Shown in pieces: positions 7,545-15,012 of a stretch of DNA of 36,255 bases. Each line of letters starts with the position of its first letter. Positions within the stretch are counted from its first letter, which is position 1. The notes beneath the pieces are model-generated. The model saw only the letters and a list, made by a program, of their open reading frames with translations. It was not told the DNA's origin and did not search any database. Source of the stretch: an uncultured Paracoccaceae bacterium (GTDB lineage: Bacteria > Pseudomonadota > Alphaproteobacteria > Rhodobacterales > Rhodobacteraceae); the NCBI GenBank assembly GCA_937922155.1, contig CAKZVL010000059.1, positions 1 through 36,255 of the forward strand, in the 5' to 3' direction. A program made the translations under genes and the position numbers.

Positions 7545-7945
7545 GCGGTCTCGTCCTCAAGCTCACCCCAAAAGAGCGGGTTTTGGTCAACGGGGCAGTC
7601 ATTGAGAATGGTGATCGTCGCAGCAAGCTGTCAATTTTGACGCCTAACGCAAACATTTTGCGACTTCGTGACGCGATCCGACCAGAAGACGCCAAAACAC
7701 CGGTGAAGCGCACATGCTATGTCGCGCAACTAGTCCTGTCAGGTGACGCTGAGGAAGAACAAGCCGCAAAACAACTGACCCTTGGCATCGAACAATTGAG
7801 CCAAGTCTTGATGGACGAAGATAGCCGACGTCACCTGAACCAAGCGACACAAAGCGTGATCAATAGGGACTTTTACAGAGCGCTGAAATCGCTGCGCGCC
7901 TTGATCCCTCGGGAAGATCGGCTTTTGTTAGAGGGGCGATCATGA
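7541..7945 (+). CDS. flbT: Flagellar biosynthesis repressor FlbT
   Basis: This 134-residue protein is FlbT. In Caulobacter FlbT binds the 5' untranslated region of flagellin mRNA and lowers its stability until the hook is finished. The family pattern is clear: LVLKLTPKERVLVNGAVIEN (4-23), then LSILTPNANILRLRDAI and PVKRTCYVAQLVLSGD, and a helical C-terminus with DFYRALKSLRALIPRE. It overlaps flaF and the following DUF1217 gene by four bases on each side, so the three genes form one unit. Its likely RNA target is the structured leader at 5411-5522. It could act as an activator or a repressor in this group; the sequence does not say which. Confidence 0.93.
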   Translation: MSGLVLKLTPKERVLVNGAVIENGDRRSKLSILTPNANILRLRDAIRPEDAKTPVKRTCYVAQLVLSGDAEEEQAAKQLTLGIEQLSQVLMDEDSRRHLNQATQSVINRDFYRALKSLRALIPREDRLLLEGRS

Positions 7946-8736
7946 GCTTTCAACCCATTCTTCCGATCACAGGCTTTGCGGGCTGGCGGTTCTTAGAACG
8001 CACCATAGACAACCAAAAGGCTGCATTTAACGAAAGTGCGCCAATCAGTTCTGCTGCAGAAAATTTTCGTGAAAAGATCGGACAAATCACATCAGCAGAA
8101 GACCTTGTAAACGATCGTCGCCTGTTGGACGTTGCCCTTGGCGCGTTTGGCCTATCGGACGATATCAACAACAAGTTCTTTATCCAGAAAGTCCTAGAAG
8201 ATGGCACCTTGGAGGATGACGCCCTTGGCAATCGTTTGTCTGATAAACGCTATCTGGAGCTGTCCAAGGCCTTTGGATTTGGTGATTTTGACACGCCCAA
8301 CACGATTCTTTCCACCTTTGCTGATGATATCATCCAACGCTATGAAGATAAGTCGTTTGAAGTTGCGGTTGGCAATGTGGATAGCGATCTGCGCCTTGCC
8401 CTTAACCTATCAACTGGCTTGGACGACATCATTGACGCTACGGACAATGAAAATGCCCAATGGTTTTCCGTGATGGGAAACGCACCAATGCGGCGCGTAT
8501 TCGAAGTCGCTCTCGGTCTTCCATCCAGCATTGGCGCGATTGATCTTGATCAACAACTTAAAGCGTTCAAAGATGGCGCGGAACGTCAGTTCGGTACGGA
8601 CAAAGTCGCCGACTTGAACACACCTAAGAAAGAAGAAGAGATTATTCGTCTATTCCTGTTGCGGGCTCAAGTTCAATCCAGCACTGCAATCAGCAGCGGA
8701 TCCATCGCCGTGTCATTATTGAGCCAAATTGCATAG
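7942..8736 (+). CDS. DUF1217 family protein of flagellar loci
   Basis: This 264-residue protein matches the DUF1217 family, known from alphaproteobacterial flagellar loci and without an established function. It starts FQPILPITGFAGWRFLERT and contains the repeated DUF1217-type pattern SAEDLVNDRRLLDVALGAFG, followed by FIQKVLEDG and SDKRYLELSKAFGFGD. No signal peptide or membrane segment is seen, so it may be cytoplasmic or exported through the flagellar system. Its ATG overlaps the flbT stop by four bases, which suggests a link to flagellin expression or filament assembly. It ends two bases before the convergent fliI gene. Confidence 0.75.
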   Translation: MSFQPILPITGFAGWRFLERTIDNQKAAFNESAPISSAAENFREKIGQITSAEDLVNDRRLLDVALGAFGLSDDINNKFFIQKVLEDGTLEDDALGNRLSDKRYLELSKAFGFGDFDTPNTILSTFADDIIQRYEDKSFEVAVGNVDSDLRLALNLSTGLDDIIDATDNENAQWFSVMGNAPMRRVFEVALGLPSSIGAIDLDQQLKAFKDGAERQFGTDKVADLNTPKKEEEIIRLFLLRAQVQSSTAISSGSIAVSLLSQIA

Positions 8737-8738
8737 TG

Positions 8739-10040
8739 TCATGGCAGGGTTTGTTTGAGTGCTGCAAAATGAGCTTGGGCCGTTCGCCCGTCCGTTAACG
8801 CCAAGAATTTTTCCAATGGTTCATGACAATTGATCGCCTTGTCCAATTCGGGATCTGAACCTGCTTCGTAAAGGCCAGATTTGATCATCATTTCCGCCCC
8901 ATCATAAAGCGCGATTAACCGACGGGCTTGATTGATCAACTGGTTTTCGACCGCGTCTGCAGCGGCCGGCAAAGCCCGCGACACCGAACGCAAGACGTCA
9001 ATCGCGGGAAAGCGCCCGCCTTCGGCGATAGTACGATCAAGAATGATGTGTCCGTCCAAAATCCCCCTCATCATGTCCGCAACGGGTTCTTCCATGTCGG
9101 ACCCCGCAACCAATACTGTGTAGATCGCCGTAATGTCTCCGATTTCGTCCGTTCCGGGCCCGGCCCGTTCACATAGGGCAGCGACCGCGCCTTGGGTTGA
9201 TGGTGGAAATCCGCGCAAGTTGGCGTTTTCGCCAGCGGCAACGGCAACTTCGCGATGGGATTCGCAAAATCGTGTGACCGAGTCGCACAACAATAGGACC
9301 TGCAATCCTGCATCGCGAAAATGTTCGGCCACGGATGTTGCCGACCAAACGCAACGGCGACGCACACTCGGCGCGCGGTCAGAGGTTGCCGCGACAACAA
9401 TCGTTCGCGCCATGCCTTCAGCGCCGAGATGGGTTTGGGTAAAATCACGCACCTCGCGTCCACGTTCGCCGACAAGCGCGATGACAATCACATCCGCTTC
9501 GATCCCTTGGGCGAGCTTTGCGAGTAGGGTCGATTTCCCAACGCCTGATCCAGCGAACAGACCGACGCGCTGGCCTCGGACAATCGGCAAAAGGGTATTT
9601 AGCGTGGCAATTCCCGTTTCCATCCGCGAACCCATTGGACGACGACTGTTTGCCGCGAGGACCTTGCCATAGGTCGAGGCACTTTTTCGTCCAGGCCAGA
9701 GCGGTCGGCCATCCAATGGAAGGCCGTCGGGATCGACCACGCGCCCGATCCATCCTGCATGGGGGGCAAAAACCGGACGCGCAATGCGCCGAACGATAGT
9801 CCCAATCGATACGCCATCTGAAACCCCCTCGACGAGCACATCGACTTGATCCGTGTGTAGGCGAATGATCTCTCCGAGTAGCGGGCCAGTCGATCCCAAG
9901 AGATGCACGCGGTCACCAAGACCAGTATCAGGCGGTAGCCCTGCAACGTGAATCTGATTACCCAAGACACCGGTTACGCGACCGACGGGATAGGCCGTTT
10001 CAAGGCCAGCAATGGCCGCTGTCATTTGTTCTAGAATCAA
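8739..10040 (-). CDS. fliI: Flagellum-specific ATP synthase FliI
   Basis: FliI is the ATPase of the flagellar export apparatus; it unloads chaperones from substrates at the base of the export gate. The 433-residue protein has Walker A AGSGVGKST (163-171), the GERGREV motif (191-197), Walker B VLLLCDSVTRF (248-258) and the RRRCVWSATSVAEHFRD block. It fits the F1-beta-like family at normal length. The start is a TTG at 10040 preceded by AGAAGAAGA; an in-frame ATG at 10025 is the alternative. It stands alone on the minus strand between two plus-strand units. Its partner FliH is encoded at 25230. Confidence 0.95.
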   Translation of the reverse strand: MILEQMTAAIAGLETAYPVGRVTGVLGNQIHVAGLPPDTGLGDRVHLLGSTGPLLGEIIRLHTDQVDVLVEGVSDGVSIGTIVRRIARPVFAPHAGWIGRVVDPDGLPLDGRPLWPGRKSASTYGKVLAANSRRPMGSRMETGIATLNTLLPIVRGQRVGLFAGSGVGKSTLLAKLAQGIEADVIVIALVGERGREVRDFTQTHLGAEGMARTIVVAATSDRAPSVRRRCVWSATSVAEHFRDAGLQVLLLCDSVTRFCESHREVAVAAGENANLRGFPPSTQGAVAALCERAGPGTDEIGDITAIYTVLVAGSDMEEPVADMMRGILDGHIILDRTIAEGGRFPAIDVLRSVSRALPAAADAVENQLINQARRLIALYDGAEMMIKSGLYEAGSDPELDKAINCHEPLEKFLALTDGRTAQAHFAALKQTLP

Positions 10041-10133
10041 TTTGATCTTCTTCTGTTATGAAATCGCGTCAAACAACATCTTCTTAACGACTCTCCCTTA
10101 AGCCTTCCCTTACTCAACGAGGGAGAAGCCCCG
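10041..10133. promoter_or_regulatory. Divergent fliI / flgB promoter region
   Basis: These 93 bases must drive both fliI and the long flgB operon. Two TTAA tetramers (10084-10087 and 10098-10101) are 10 bases apart, not the 7 of a CtrA box, so the site is only suggestive. GAGGGAG at 10119-10125 is the flgB ribosome binding site. No sigma-54 or sigma-28 pair was recognised. Confidence 0.35.
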
Positions 10134-10514
10134 ATGTTCCAACGACTCGCCGTTTTTGAAACGGCCGCCCAGATGGCGAAACATGCCGGTGCCAGGCAGG
10201 CAGTGACCGCGCGCAATATCGCAAACGCCGATACGCCGGGTTATCAGGCGACCCATATGCCCAGATTTCAAGAAGTCGCGCAAACTGCAATTAGCAGCAA
10301 AATGCACGCGACCAGAGCGGGACATCTGTCCGCAAACCCGGCACCAACATCAGTCGCGATGCAAGCAGCCATGACCGAGTCTTCCCCCAACCGGAATCGC
10401 GTTTCACTTGAGGATGAGATGATGAAAGCTGTCGAAATTTCGCGCGAGCACAACCGTGCGCTGGCCGTTTATCGACACGCAATGACGGTCCTCCGGACTT
10501 CGATTGGACGGTGA
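10134..10514 (+). CDS. flgB: Flagellar proximal rod protein FlgB
   Basis: FlgB is one of the proximal rod subunits that connect the MS ring to the distal rod. The 126-residue protein has the rod-family N-terminal pattern ARQAVTARNIANADTPGYQA (about 21-40) and the C-terminal helix SREHNRALAVYRHAMTVLRT, as expected for FlgB. It is the first gene of a plus-strand operon running to the FliL-like gene at 14629. A strong ribosome binding site (GAGGGAG) lies eight bases upstream of the ATG. Confidence 0.93.
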   Translation: MFQRLAVFETAAQMAKHAGARQAVTARNIANADTPGYQATHMPRFQEVAQTAISSKMHATRAGHLSANPAPTSVAMQAAMTESSPNRNRVSLEDEMMKAVEISREHNRALAVYRHAMTVLRTSIGR

Positions 10515-10517
10515 TAC

Positions 10518-10898
10518 ATGACGGATTTTAGTGACGCGTTAAACGTGGCGACCAGCGGCATGAAAGCGCAAGCTTCCCGGCTACGCTTTGTCTCGGAAAA
10601 CATCGCAAACACCGACACCCCCGGATATCGGCGCAAAACAGTCGCTTTCGAGGACGTGATGAAGAATGGCGCTGTGCAGACCGGCCCTGTTTCATTGGAT
10701 CAAACCGCATTGGAACAAGTTTATGACCCAAGCAATCCATTGGCCGACGCGACAGGCCACTATGACGGGTCCAACGTGAACTTGCTAATCGAAGTCGCCG
10801 ACGCCCGCGAAGCACAGCGCAGTTATGAAGCCAACCTAAAAATGTTTGAACAAGTGCGGGAAATGTCGACCGCTTTGATGGATCTATTGAGGAGATAA
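10518..10898 (+). CDS. flgC: Flagellar proximal rod protein FlgC
   Basis: FlgC is the second proximal rod subunit. The 126-residue protein carries the rod motif RFVSENIANTDTPGYRRKTV (about 23-42) near its N-terminus. Its C-terminal block SNVNLLIEVADAREAQRSYEANLKMFEQ is FlgC-like (split here as SNVNLLIEVADAREAQ and RSYEANLKMFEQ). It begins three bases after flgB and ends three bases before fliE, so the three are co-translated in order. Confidence 0.95.
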   Translation: MTDFSDALNVATSGMKAQASRLRFVSENIANTDTPGYRRKTVAFEDVMKNGAVQTGPVSLDQTALEQVYDPSNPLADATGHYDGSNVNLLIEVADAREAQRSYEANLKMFEQVREMSTALMDLLRR

Positions 10899-10901
10899 CA
10901 G

Positions 10902-11180
10902 ATGGATATTCGCAGCACACTTGTCGCCCAAAACTACGCCGCCAATAAAACAGTCACAGCCCCAATTGGCGATGACAACGGTGCGGTAGCGACCGCCAAA
11001 GACTTTATGGCAACGATGCAGGCCGGGGAAGCCGCCGCATTTTCATCAATGGCCGGGAATGGTGATCCCCATACACTCGTCCAGGCACTCGCCCAGACGG
11101 AACTGGCGGTCCAAACGGCCGTCACCGTGCGTGACAAAGTTGTTGAGGCGTATCAGGAAATTTTGCGGATGCCTGTTTAA
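10902..11180 (+). CDS. fliE: Flagellar hook-basal body complex protein FliE
   Basis: FliE is the small adaptor that joins the MS ring and export gate to the FlgB part of the rod. The 92-residue protein is of normal size. The C-terminal part is diagnostic: LVQALAQTELAVQTAVTVRD followed by KVVEAYQEILRMPV, which is the usual FliE ending. The N-terminus is variable, as in the family. Its TAA stop shares one base with the fliQ ATG (TAATG). Confidence 0.93.
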   Translation: MDIRSTLVAQNYAANKTVTAPIGDDNGAVATAKDFMATMQAGEAAAFSSMAGNGDPHTLVQALAQTELAVQTAVTVRDKVVEAYQEILRMPV

Positions 11181-11446
11181 TGGATGAAGCAATTTTCTAT
11201 GACACACTGCGTGAGGGACTTTGGGTCGCTTTTCTTGTCTCGCTCCCCATCCTTTTAGTCGCGCTTTTTGCAGGTCTCACCGTCGGTTTGTTTCAAGCCT
11301 TGACCTCGATCCAAGAAATGACGCTGACGTTCGTGCCGAAACTGGGGGCCATTATCCTCGTCTTTTGGGCAACGATGGATTTCATGACCCAAACACTGGT
11401 CAGCTTCTTTCGGGGGACGCTTATCCCTCTAGTCGCAGGAGGCTAA
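11180..11446 (+). CDS. fliQ: Flagellar export gate protein FliQ
   Basis: FliQ is an 88-residue inner-membrane component of the FliPQR export gate. Two hydrophobic segments (about 16-38 and 52-72) flank the conserved GLFQALTSIQEMTLTFVPKL (about 35-54), the key FliQ signature. It lies within the rod-gene operon; fliR and fliP are elsewhere in the window, on separate units. It overlaps fliE by one base and is followed by flgF after two bases. Confidence 0.95.
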   Translation: MDEAIFYDTLREGLWVAFLVSLPILLVALFAGLTVGLFQALTSIQEMTLTFVPKLGAIILVFWATMDFMTQTLVSFFRGTLIPLVAGG

Positions 11447-11448
11447 AC

Positions 11449-12165
11449 ATGGAAAATGCAACCTATGCCACACTGACCCGCCAAACCGGCCTCATGCGTG
11501 AACTTCAAGTCATCGCCAATAACATTGCCAATGCATCCACCACAGGATTCAAGGCCGAAGGGGTCTCCTTTTCCGAACATATCAGCCGGCTTGGTCCGAA
11601 CGATCCTTCGCTTTCCATGGCCTTAGCACGCGTGCGCAATACTGATTTCGCACAAGGTTCACTGGCCAAAACCGGCGGCTCTTTCGATCTTGCAATTGAA
11701 GGTGATGGATTTTTTCTGGTGCAAAGCCCAGATGGTGAACGATTAACCCGTGCGGGATCATTTACCCCGAATGCAAATGGCGATCTGGTCACGATGGATG
11801 GATACCCAGTGTTGGACACAGGCGGCGCACCGGTCTTTGTACCTCAGGGCCTTGGCCCAATCGGGATCGCAGCCGATGGCACCATAAGTGCGCAGGGCCG
11901 GCCCATTGGGCAGATTGGCATTGTCGTCCCGGCTGACCCGAACAGCCTAACACGCGAAGGCAGCCAGCTATTTGCCGCATCCGACGGGTTTGAACCGGCG
12001 CAAGACGCAAAGGTTCTGCAAGGATTCATCGAAAACGCGAATGTGAACCCCATCGAACAAATCAGCCGCATGATCCAAGTGCAACGTGCCTATGAAATGG
12101 GGCAATCCTTCCTTGAAAAAGAAGATGAACGCATCCGCGGCATGATCCGCGCAATGAGCAAATAA
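11449..12165 (+). CDS. flgF: Flagellar proximal rod protein FlgF
   Basis: FlgF is a rod subunit below FlgG. The 238-residue protein has the rod N-terminal motif LQVIANNIANASTTGFKAEG (about 19-38), the central IEGDGFFLVQSPDGERLTRAGSF block (read as IEGDGFFLVQSPDGE then RLTRAGSF), and the C-terminal ISRMIQVQRAYEMGQSFLEK helix. The ATG at 11449 is preceded by AGGAGG (11437-11442). The same frame is open further upstream to 11221, but that part only overlaps fliQ and is not real. The next gene, flgG, starts 13 bases after its stop. Confidence 0.93.
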   Translation: MENATYATLTRQTGLMRELQVIANNIANASTTGFKAEGVSFSEHISRLGPNDPSLSMALARVRNTDFAQGSLAKTGGSFDLAIEGDGFFLVQSPDGERLTRAGSFTPNANGDLVTMDGYPVLDTGGAPVFVPQGLGPIGIAADGTISAQGRPIGQIGIVVPADPNSLTREGSQLFAASDGFEPAQDAKVLQGFIENANVNPIEQISRMIQVQRAYEMGQSFLEKEDERIRGMIRAMSK

Positions 12166-12178
12166 CAGGAGAGCCATT

Positions 12179-12964
12179 TTGAGAGCTTTAGAAATCGCGG
12201 CGGCAGGCATGTCTGCGCAACAAACGCGGGTTGAGGTGATATCAAACAATCTCGCCAACATGAGCACGACGGGATATAACTCACGCAGGGCAGAATTTGC
12301 AGACCTGCATTATCAGCAACTTGCGCGGCCCGGCTCTATCAACGCATCAGACGGCACCCAATTGCCAACAGGCGTGCAACTTGGGCTTGGCGTCCGACCC
12401 TCCTCTGTCAGTGTTATGTTGGAACAAGGATCGCTGGCGCAAACCGGCGGAGACTTGGATATGGCGATTGAAGGGAAAGGGTATTTTGAAGTTACCTTAC
12501 CCAATGGGCAATCCGCTTACACACGTGATGGAGGGTTGAAGCGTACGGGCGATGGATTGATCGTGACGTCTGATGGCTACACGGTTGCGCCAGACATCAC
12601 AATCCCAAGGGATGCGCGCAGCATTTCCATCAATACAGACGGTGAGGTTTACGCCTACTTCAACGATCAGCTAGAGGCGCAACAACTCGGACAATTCACG
12701 CTTGCCAGTTTTACCAATCCAAAGGGTTTGGAAGCCATTGGTTCGAACCTTTTTCTAGAAACCCCTGCCTCTGGCCCGTCCGTCGTTTCAACGCCTGGCC
12801 AAAACGGAGTTGGACTGGTGCGCCAAGGGTATCTGGAAGACAGCAGTGTTGATCCTGTCAAAGAGGTGACGGATCTTATCCAAGCCCAGCGCGGTTATGA
12901 ATTAAACTCAAAGGTGATCAGTGCGGCTGATCAAATGTTGGGCGCGACGGTTCAGATCAGATGA
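12179..12964 (+). CDS. flgG: Flagellar distal rod protein FlgG
   Basis: FlgG forms the distal rod, the drive shaft through the P and L rings. The 261-residue protein is the normal FlgG length. It has ALEIAAAGMSAQQTRVEVIS then NNLANMSTTGYNSRRAEF at the N-terminus, DMAIEGKGYFEVTLPNGQ centrally and EVTDLIQAQRGYELNSKVIS near the end. The start is a TTG at 12179, chosen because AGGAG (12167-12171) is seven bases upstream and family N-termini begin MRAL. Its stop overlaps the flgA ATG by four bases. Confidence 0.95.
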   Translation: MRALEIAAAGMSAQQTRVEVISNNLANMSTTGYNSRRAEFADLHYQQLARPGSINASDGTQLPTGVQLGLGVRPSSVSVMLEQGSLAQTGGDLDMAIEGKGYFEVTLPNGQSAYTRDGGLKRTGDGLIVTSDGYTVAPDITIPRDARSISINTDGEVYAYFNDQLEAQQLGQFTLASFTNPKGLEAIGSNLFLETPASGPSVVSTPGQNGVGLVRQGYLEDSSVDPVKEVTDLIQAQRGYELNSKVISAADQMLGATVQIR

Positions 12965-13377
12965 TCCGATATGTCACCTGCATGATCTGGGCTGCTAGCA
13001 TGGTAAGTGCAGAAACGATTGTGGCTACGCGCACGATCCCAGCGCATACAGTTTTGACGTTTAACGATTTGACCCTGAGCAATGTTATCAATGAAATGGG
13101 GACCGATAATCCCTTGGACCTTGTAGGAAAAGAAAGCCGCTCGGCCCTTTTTGCCGGGCGTCCCATTCGGTTGAGCGATGTCAGCTCGCCTGCGATTATC
13201 GAACGCAATGATCTGGTGCCGCTGGTGTTTAAAATGGGTGCTCTTTCGATCCGGACTGAAGGGCGGGCATTGGAACGAGGTGGTGTCGGCGACGTAATCT
13301 TAGTGATGAACCTCTCGTCTCGCTCCACAGTGACTGCAAAACTAGGCTCCGACGGGGCCGCGTATGTTGGCCCTTGA
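12961..13377 (+). CDS. flgA: Flagellar P-ring assembly chaperone FlgA
   Basis: FlgA is the periplasmic chaperone that lets FlgI form the P ring. The 138-residue protein has a signal peptide (residues 1-17, ending VSA), then an SAF-like domain: AHTVLTFNDLTLSNV and the FAGRPIRLSDVSSPAIIERN segment (split as FAGRPIRLSDVSS and PAIIERN). The C-terminal half has LVFKMGALSIRTEGRALERG and GDVILVMN, as in FlgA. This is the short alphaproteobacterial form without the extra N-terminal domain. It overlaps flgG by four bases and abuts flgH. Its client FlgI is encoded at 26813-27919. Confidence 0.9.
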   Translation: MIRYVTCMIWAASMVSAETIVATRTIPAHTVLTFNDLTLSNVINEMGTDNPLDLVGKESRSALFAGRPIRLSDVSSPAIIERNDLVPLVFKMGALSIRTEGRALERGGVGDVILVMNLSSRSTVTAKLGSDGAAYVGP

Positions 13378-14106
13378 ATGAAATACTGGATTTTCCTAAC
13401 CAGCGTCGTGCTGACGGCCTGTACCAACAGTAGTGAACTTGGGAAGGTGCCCGAATTCACGCCGGTAGAGGCGACAGCAGAACGCAGCGCGATGGTCACT
13501 TATGGTTTGCCCAACCGAATTGAAACACCCGTCATATTGCCCGCAGATGGTGCATCACTCTGGACAGGGGCGCGGGGTTCTTTGCTTGGAGAAAGGCGCG
13601 CGATGGAACGCGGCGACATCTTGACGGTTGTCATTGAAATTGATGACCGAGCGGAAATTTCAAACTCGTCTGATCGCTCACGCAGTGCCTCACAGCAACT
13701 TGGTCTTCCGCAGCTTTTCGGTCTCACCCAGCGCATCGACAATCGTTTGCCCGAAGGCGCATCCCTTGCCAACGCAGTGTCGGTAGACTCTCAAAGCGAC
13801 TCCAGTGGCGATGGATCGGTCAGCCGCAACGAACGCCTAACACTGCGCGTCGCCGCGACGATCGACGACGTTCTACCAAATGGTGTTTTGTCCATCGTGG
13901 GCCAACAAGAAGTTCGTGTTAACTTTGAACTGCGCGAACTTTTGGTATCCGGTTTTGTTCGCCCAAACGACATCACCCGCCAAAACGAAATCACCTATGA
14001 CAAGATCGCCTCAGCACGCATTTCTTACGGTGGTCGAGGTCAGATTTCCGACGTTCAGCAACCACGTATCGGGCAACAGGCCCTTGAGTCCATTTTACCG
14101 TTCTAG
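13378..14106 (+). CDS. flgH: Flagellar L-ring lipoprotein FlgH
   Basis: FlgH is the outer-membrane lipoprotein that forms the L ring around the rod. The 242-residue protein starts with a lipoprotein signal whose lipobox is LTAC (Cys15). It continues with SLWTGARGSLLGERRAMERG then DILTVVIEIDDRAEISNSSD, the diagnostic FlgH block (about 58-100). The second half has LPNGVLSIVGQQEVRVNFEL and the usual VRPNDITRQNEI segment. The ATG directly follows the flgA stop (TGAATG). Confidence 0.95.
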   Translation: MKYWIFLTSVVLTACTNSSELGKVPEFTPVEATAERSAMVTYGLPNRIETPVILPADGASLWTGARGSLLGERRAMERGDILTVVIEIDDRAEISNSSDRSRSASQQLGLPQLFGLTQRIDNRLPEGASLANAVSVDSQSDSSGDGSVSRNERLTLRVAATIDDVLPNGVLSIVGQQEVRVNFELRELLVSGFVRPNDITRQNEITYDKIASARISYGGRGQISDVQQPRIGQQALESILPF

Positions 14107-14116
14107 GATCTGACTG

Positions 14117-14629
14117 ATGAAAAAGCTTTTGCTGCCACTCATTTTATTGCTTATCGGAACCGGTGCAGGCGCAGGTGCTGGTTTTCTATTGAAACCTGAG
14201 CCGGTCGAAGAAGCGGCGCTGGACCCCAGCATCCATTGCGACCCACAAGAGCCCACAATGACAGTTGAAGTTGTCGCGAAAGAGGATGGTGAAGGCGGCA
14301 CCGCAACCAAAGCCTATGCCAAACTGAACAATCAGTTTGTCGTACCCATCGTTTCTGAGGAACGGATGGAGGCAATAATGGCAATGTCCCTATCCGTAGA
14401 AGTTTTGGAAGGGGACGAGACGATCATCTTTAGCGCTGAGCCAAAGCTGCGCGATGCATTCTTACAAGTCATGTTTGATCACGCAAATACAGGCGGATTC
14501 TCTGGAAATTTCACCACCGGATCCAACATGCGAAATTTGCGGCAGCAATTGAACCGTGCAGCACAATCTATCGTTGGTCCTGTCGCAATTGATGTTCTTA
14601 TCCTCGATATCGTTCGCCAAGACACTTAG
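14117..14629 (+). CDS. FliL-like protein, first copy (last gene of the flgB operon)
   Basis: This 170-residue protein has an uncleaved N-terminal membrane segment (about 5-25, Gly/Ala-rich) and a periplasmic domain of FliL type: YAKLNNQFVVPIV, MSLSVEVLEG, then the LRDAFLQVMFDHANTGGF segment and VLILDIVRQDT at the end. FliL proteins sit around the stator units and support torque or stator assembly. A second, more typical FliL is encoded at 23013-23513. The two share only the general fold pattern. The conserved ending DVLILDIVRQD supports the family call. It converges with the FliJ-like gene, overlapping by four bases. Its partner or specialised role is unknown. Confidence 0.75.
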   Translation: MKKLLLPLILLLIGTGAGAGAGFLLKPEPVEEAALDPSIHCDPQEPTMTVEVVAKEDGEGGTATKAYAKLNNQFVVPIVSEERMEAIMAMSLSVEVLEGDETIIFSAEPKLRDAFLQVMFDHANTGGFSGNFTTGSNMRNLRQQLNRAAQSIVGPVAIDVLILDIVRQDT

Positions 14630-15012
14630 TAGCTGCGTCGCTTGTTCCTTAACAACTCGTCACGCTTAACCCTTTTCGTCATCTGACGGATCGCGTCCTT
14701 ACGACCGAAGGCAAGTTTGAGTGCCGCAATGGCTGCTGGTTTTTTTGCGGCAAGCTGCGCCAATTCAAAATTTATCTCTGCACGGCGTTGGTCGATCCAA
14801 GTCTGCCAGACTACATCTGCTCCAGCTCGACGTGCTGCGTCACTCTCAACAGGGCGATCTTGAACGGACAGTTGACGTGCCTTTTGCAGCTCTTCAAGTT
14901 GCGCACGCAGCCGAATTTCAGCCTTGGTAATTCTGGCGAGTTTAGCTTCTTCTGCCTTGTGCACAGCCTCCAAGAGCGGCGAAATCTGTTTCAAATCCTT
15001 TGCCGATGTCAT
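14626..15012 (-). CDS. Small coiled-coil protein after flhB, possible FliJ counterpart
   Basis: This 128-residue protein has no signal peptide or membrane segment. It is mostly helical and strongly charged: a coiled coil spans about residues 14-45 (AEEAKLARITKAEIRLRAQL) with a second helix near 65-90, and the C-terminus is very basic (DELLRNKRRSY). Size, helical hairpin shape and coupling to the export gene flhB (ATGA overlap) fit FliJ, the stalk that links FliI to FlhA. No distinctive FliJ motif can be pointed to, so the function is inferred from architecture and place. No other FliJ candidate was seen in the window. Confidence 0.65.
   Translation of the reverse strand: MTSAKDLKQISPLLEAVHKAEEAKLARITKAEIRLRAQLEELQKARQLSVQDRPVESDAARRAGADVVWQTWIDQRRAEINFELAQLAAKKPAAIAALKLAFGRKDAIRQMTKRVKRDELLRNKRRSY

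Noticed and set aside
10084-10101. CtrA box before flgB
   Set aside because: The two TTAA are 10 bases apart, not 7, so it was not counted among the CtrA-like sites.
11221-11448. Extension of flgF into fliQ
   Set aside because: It only re-reads fliQ in another frame; flgF has AGGAGG and ATG at 11449.
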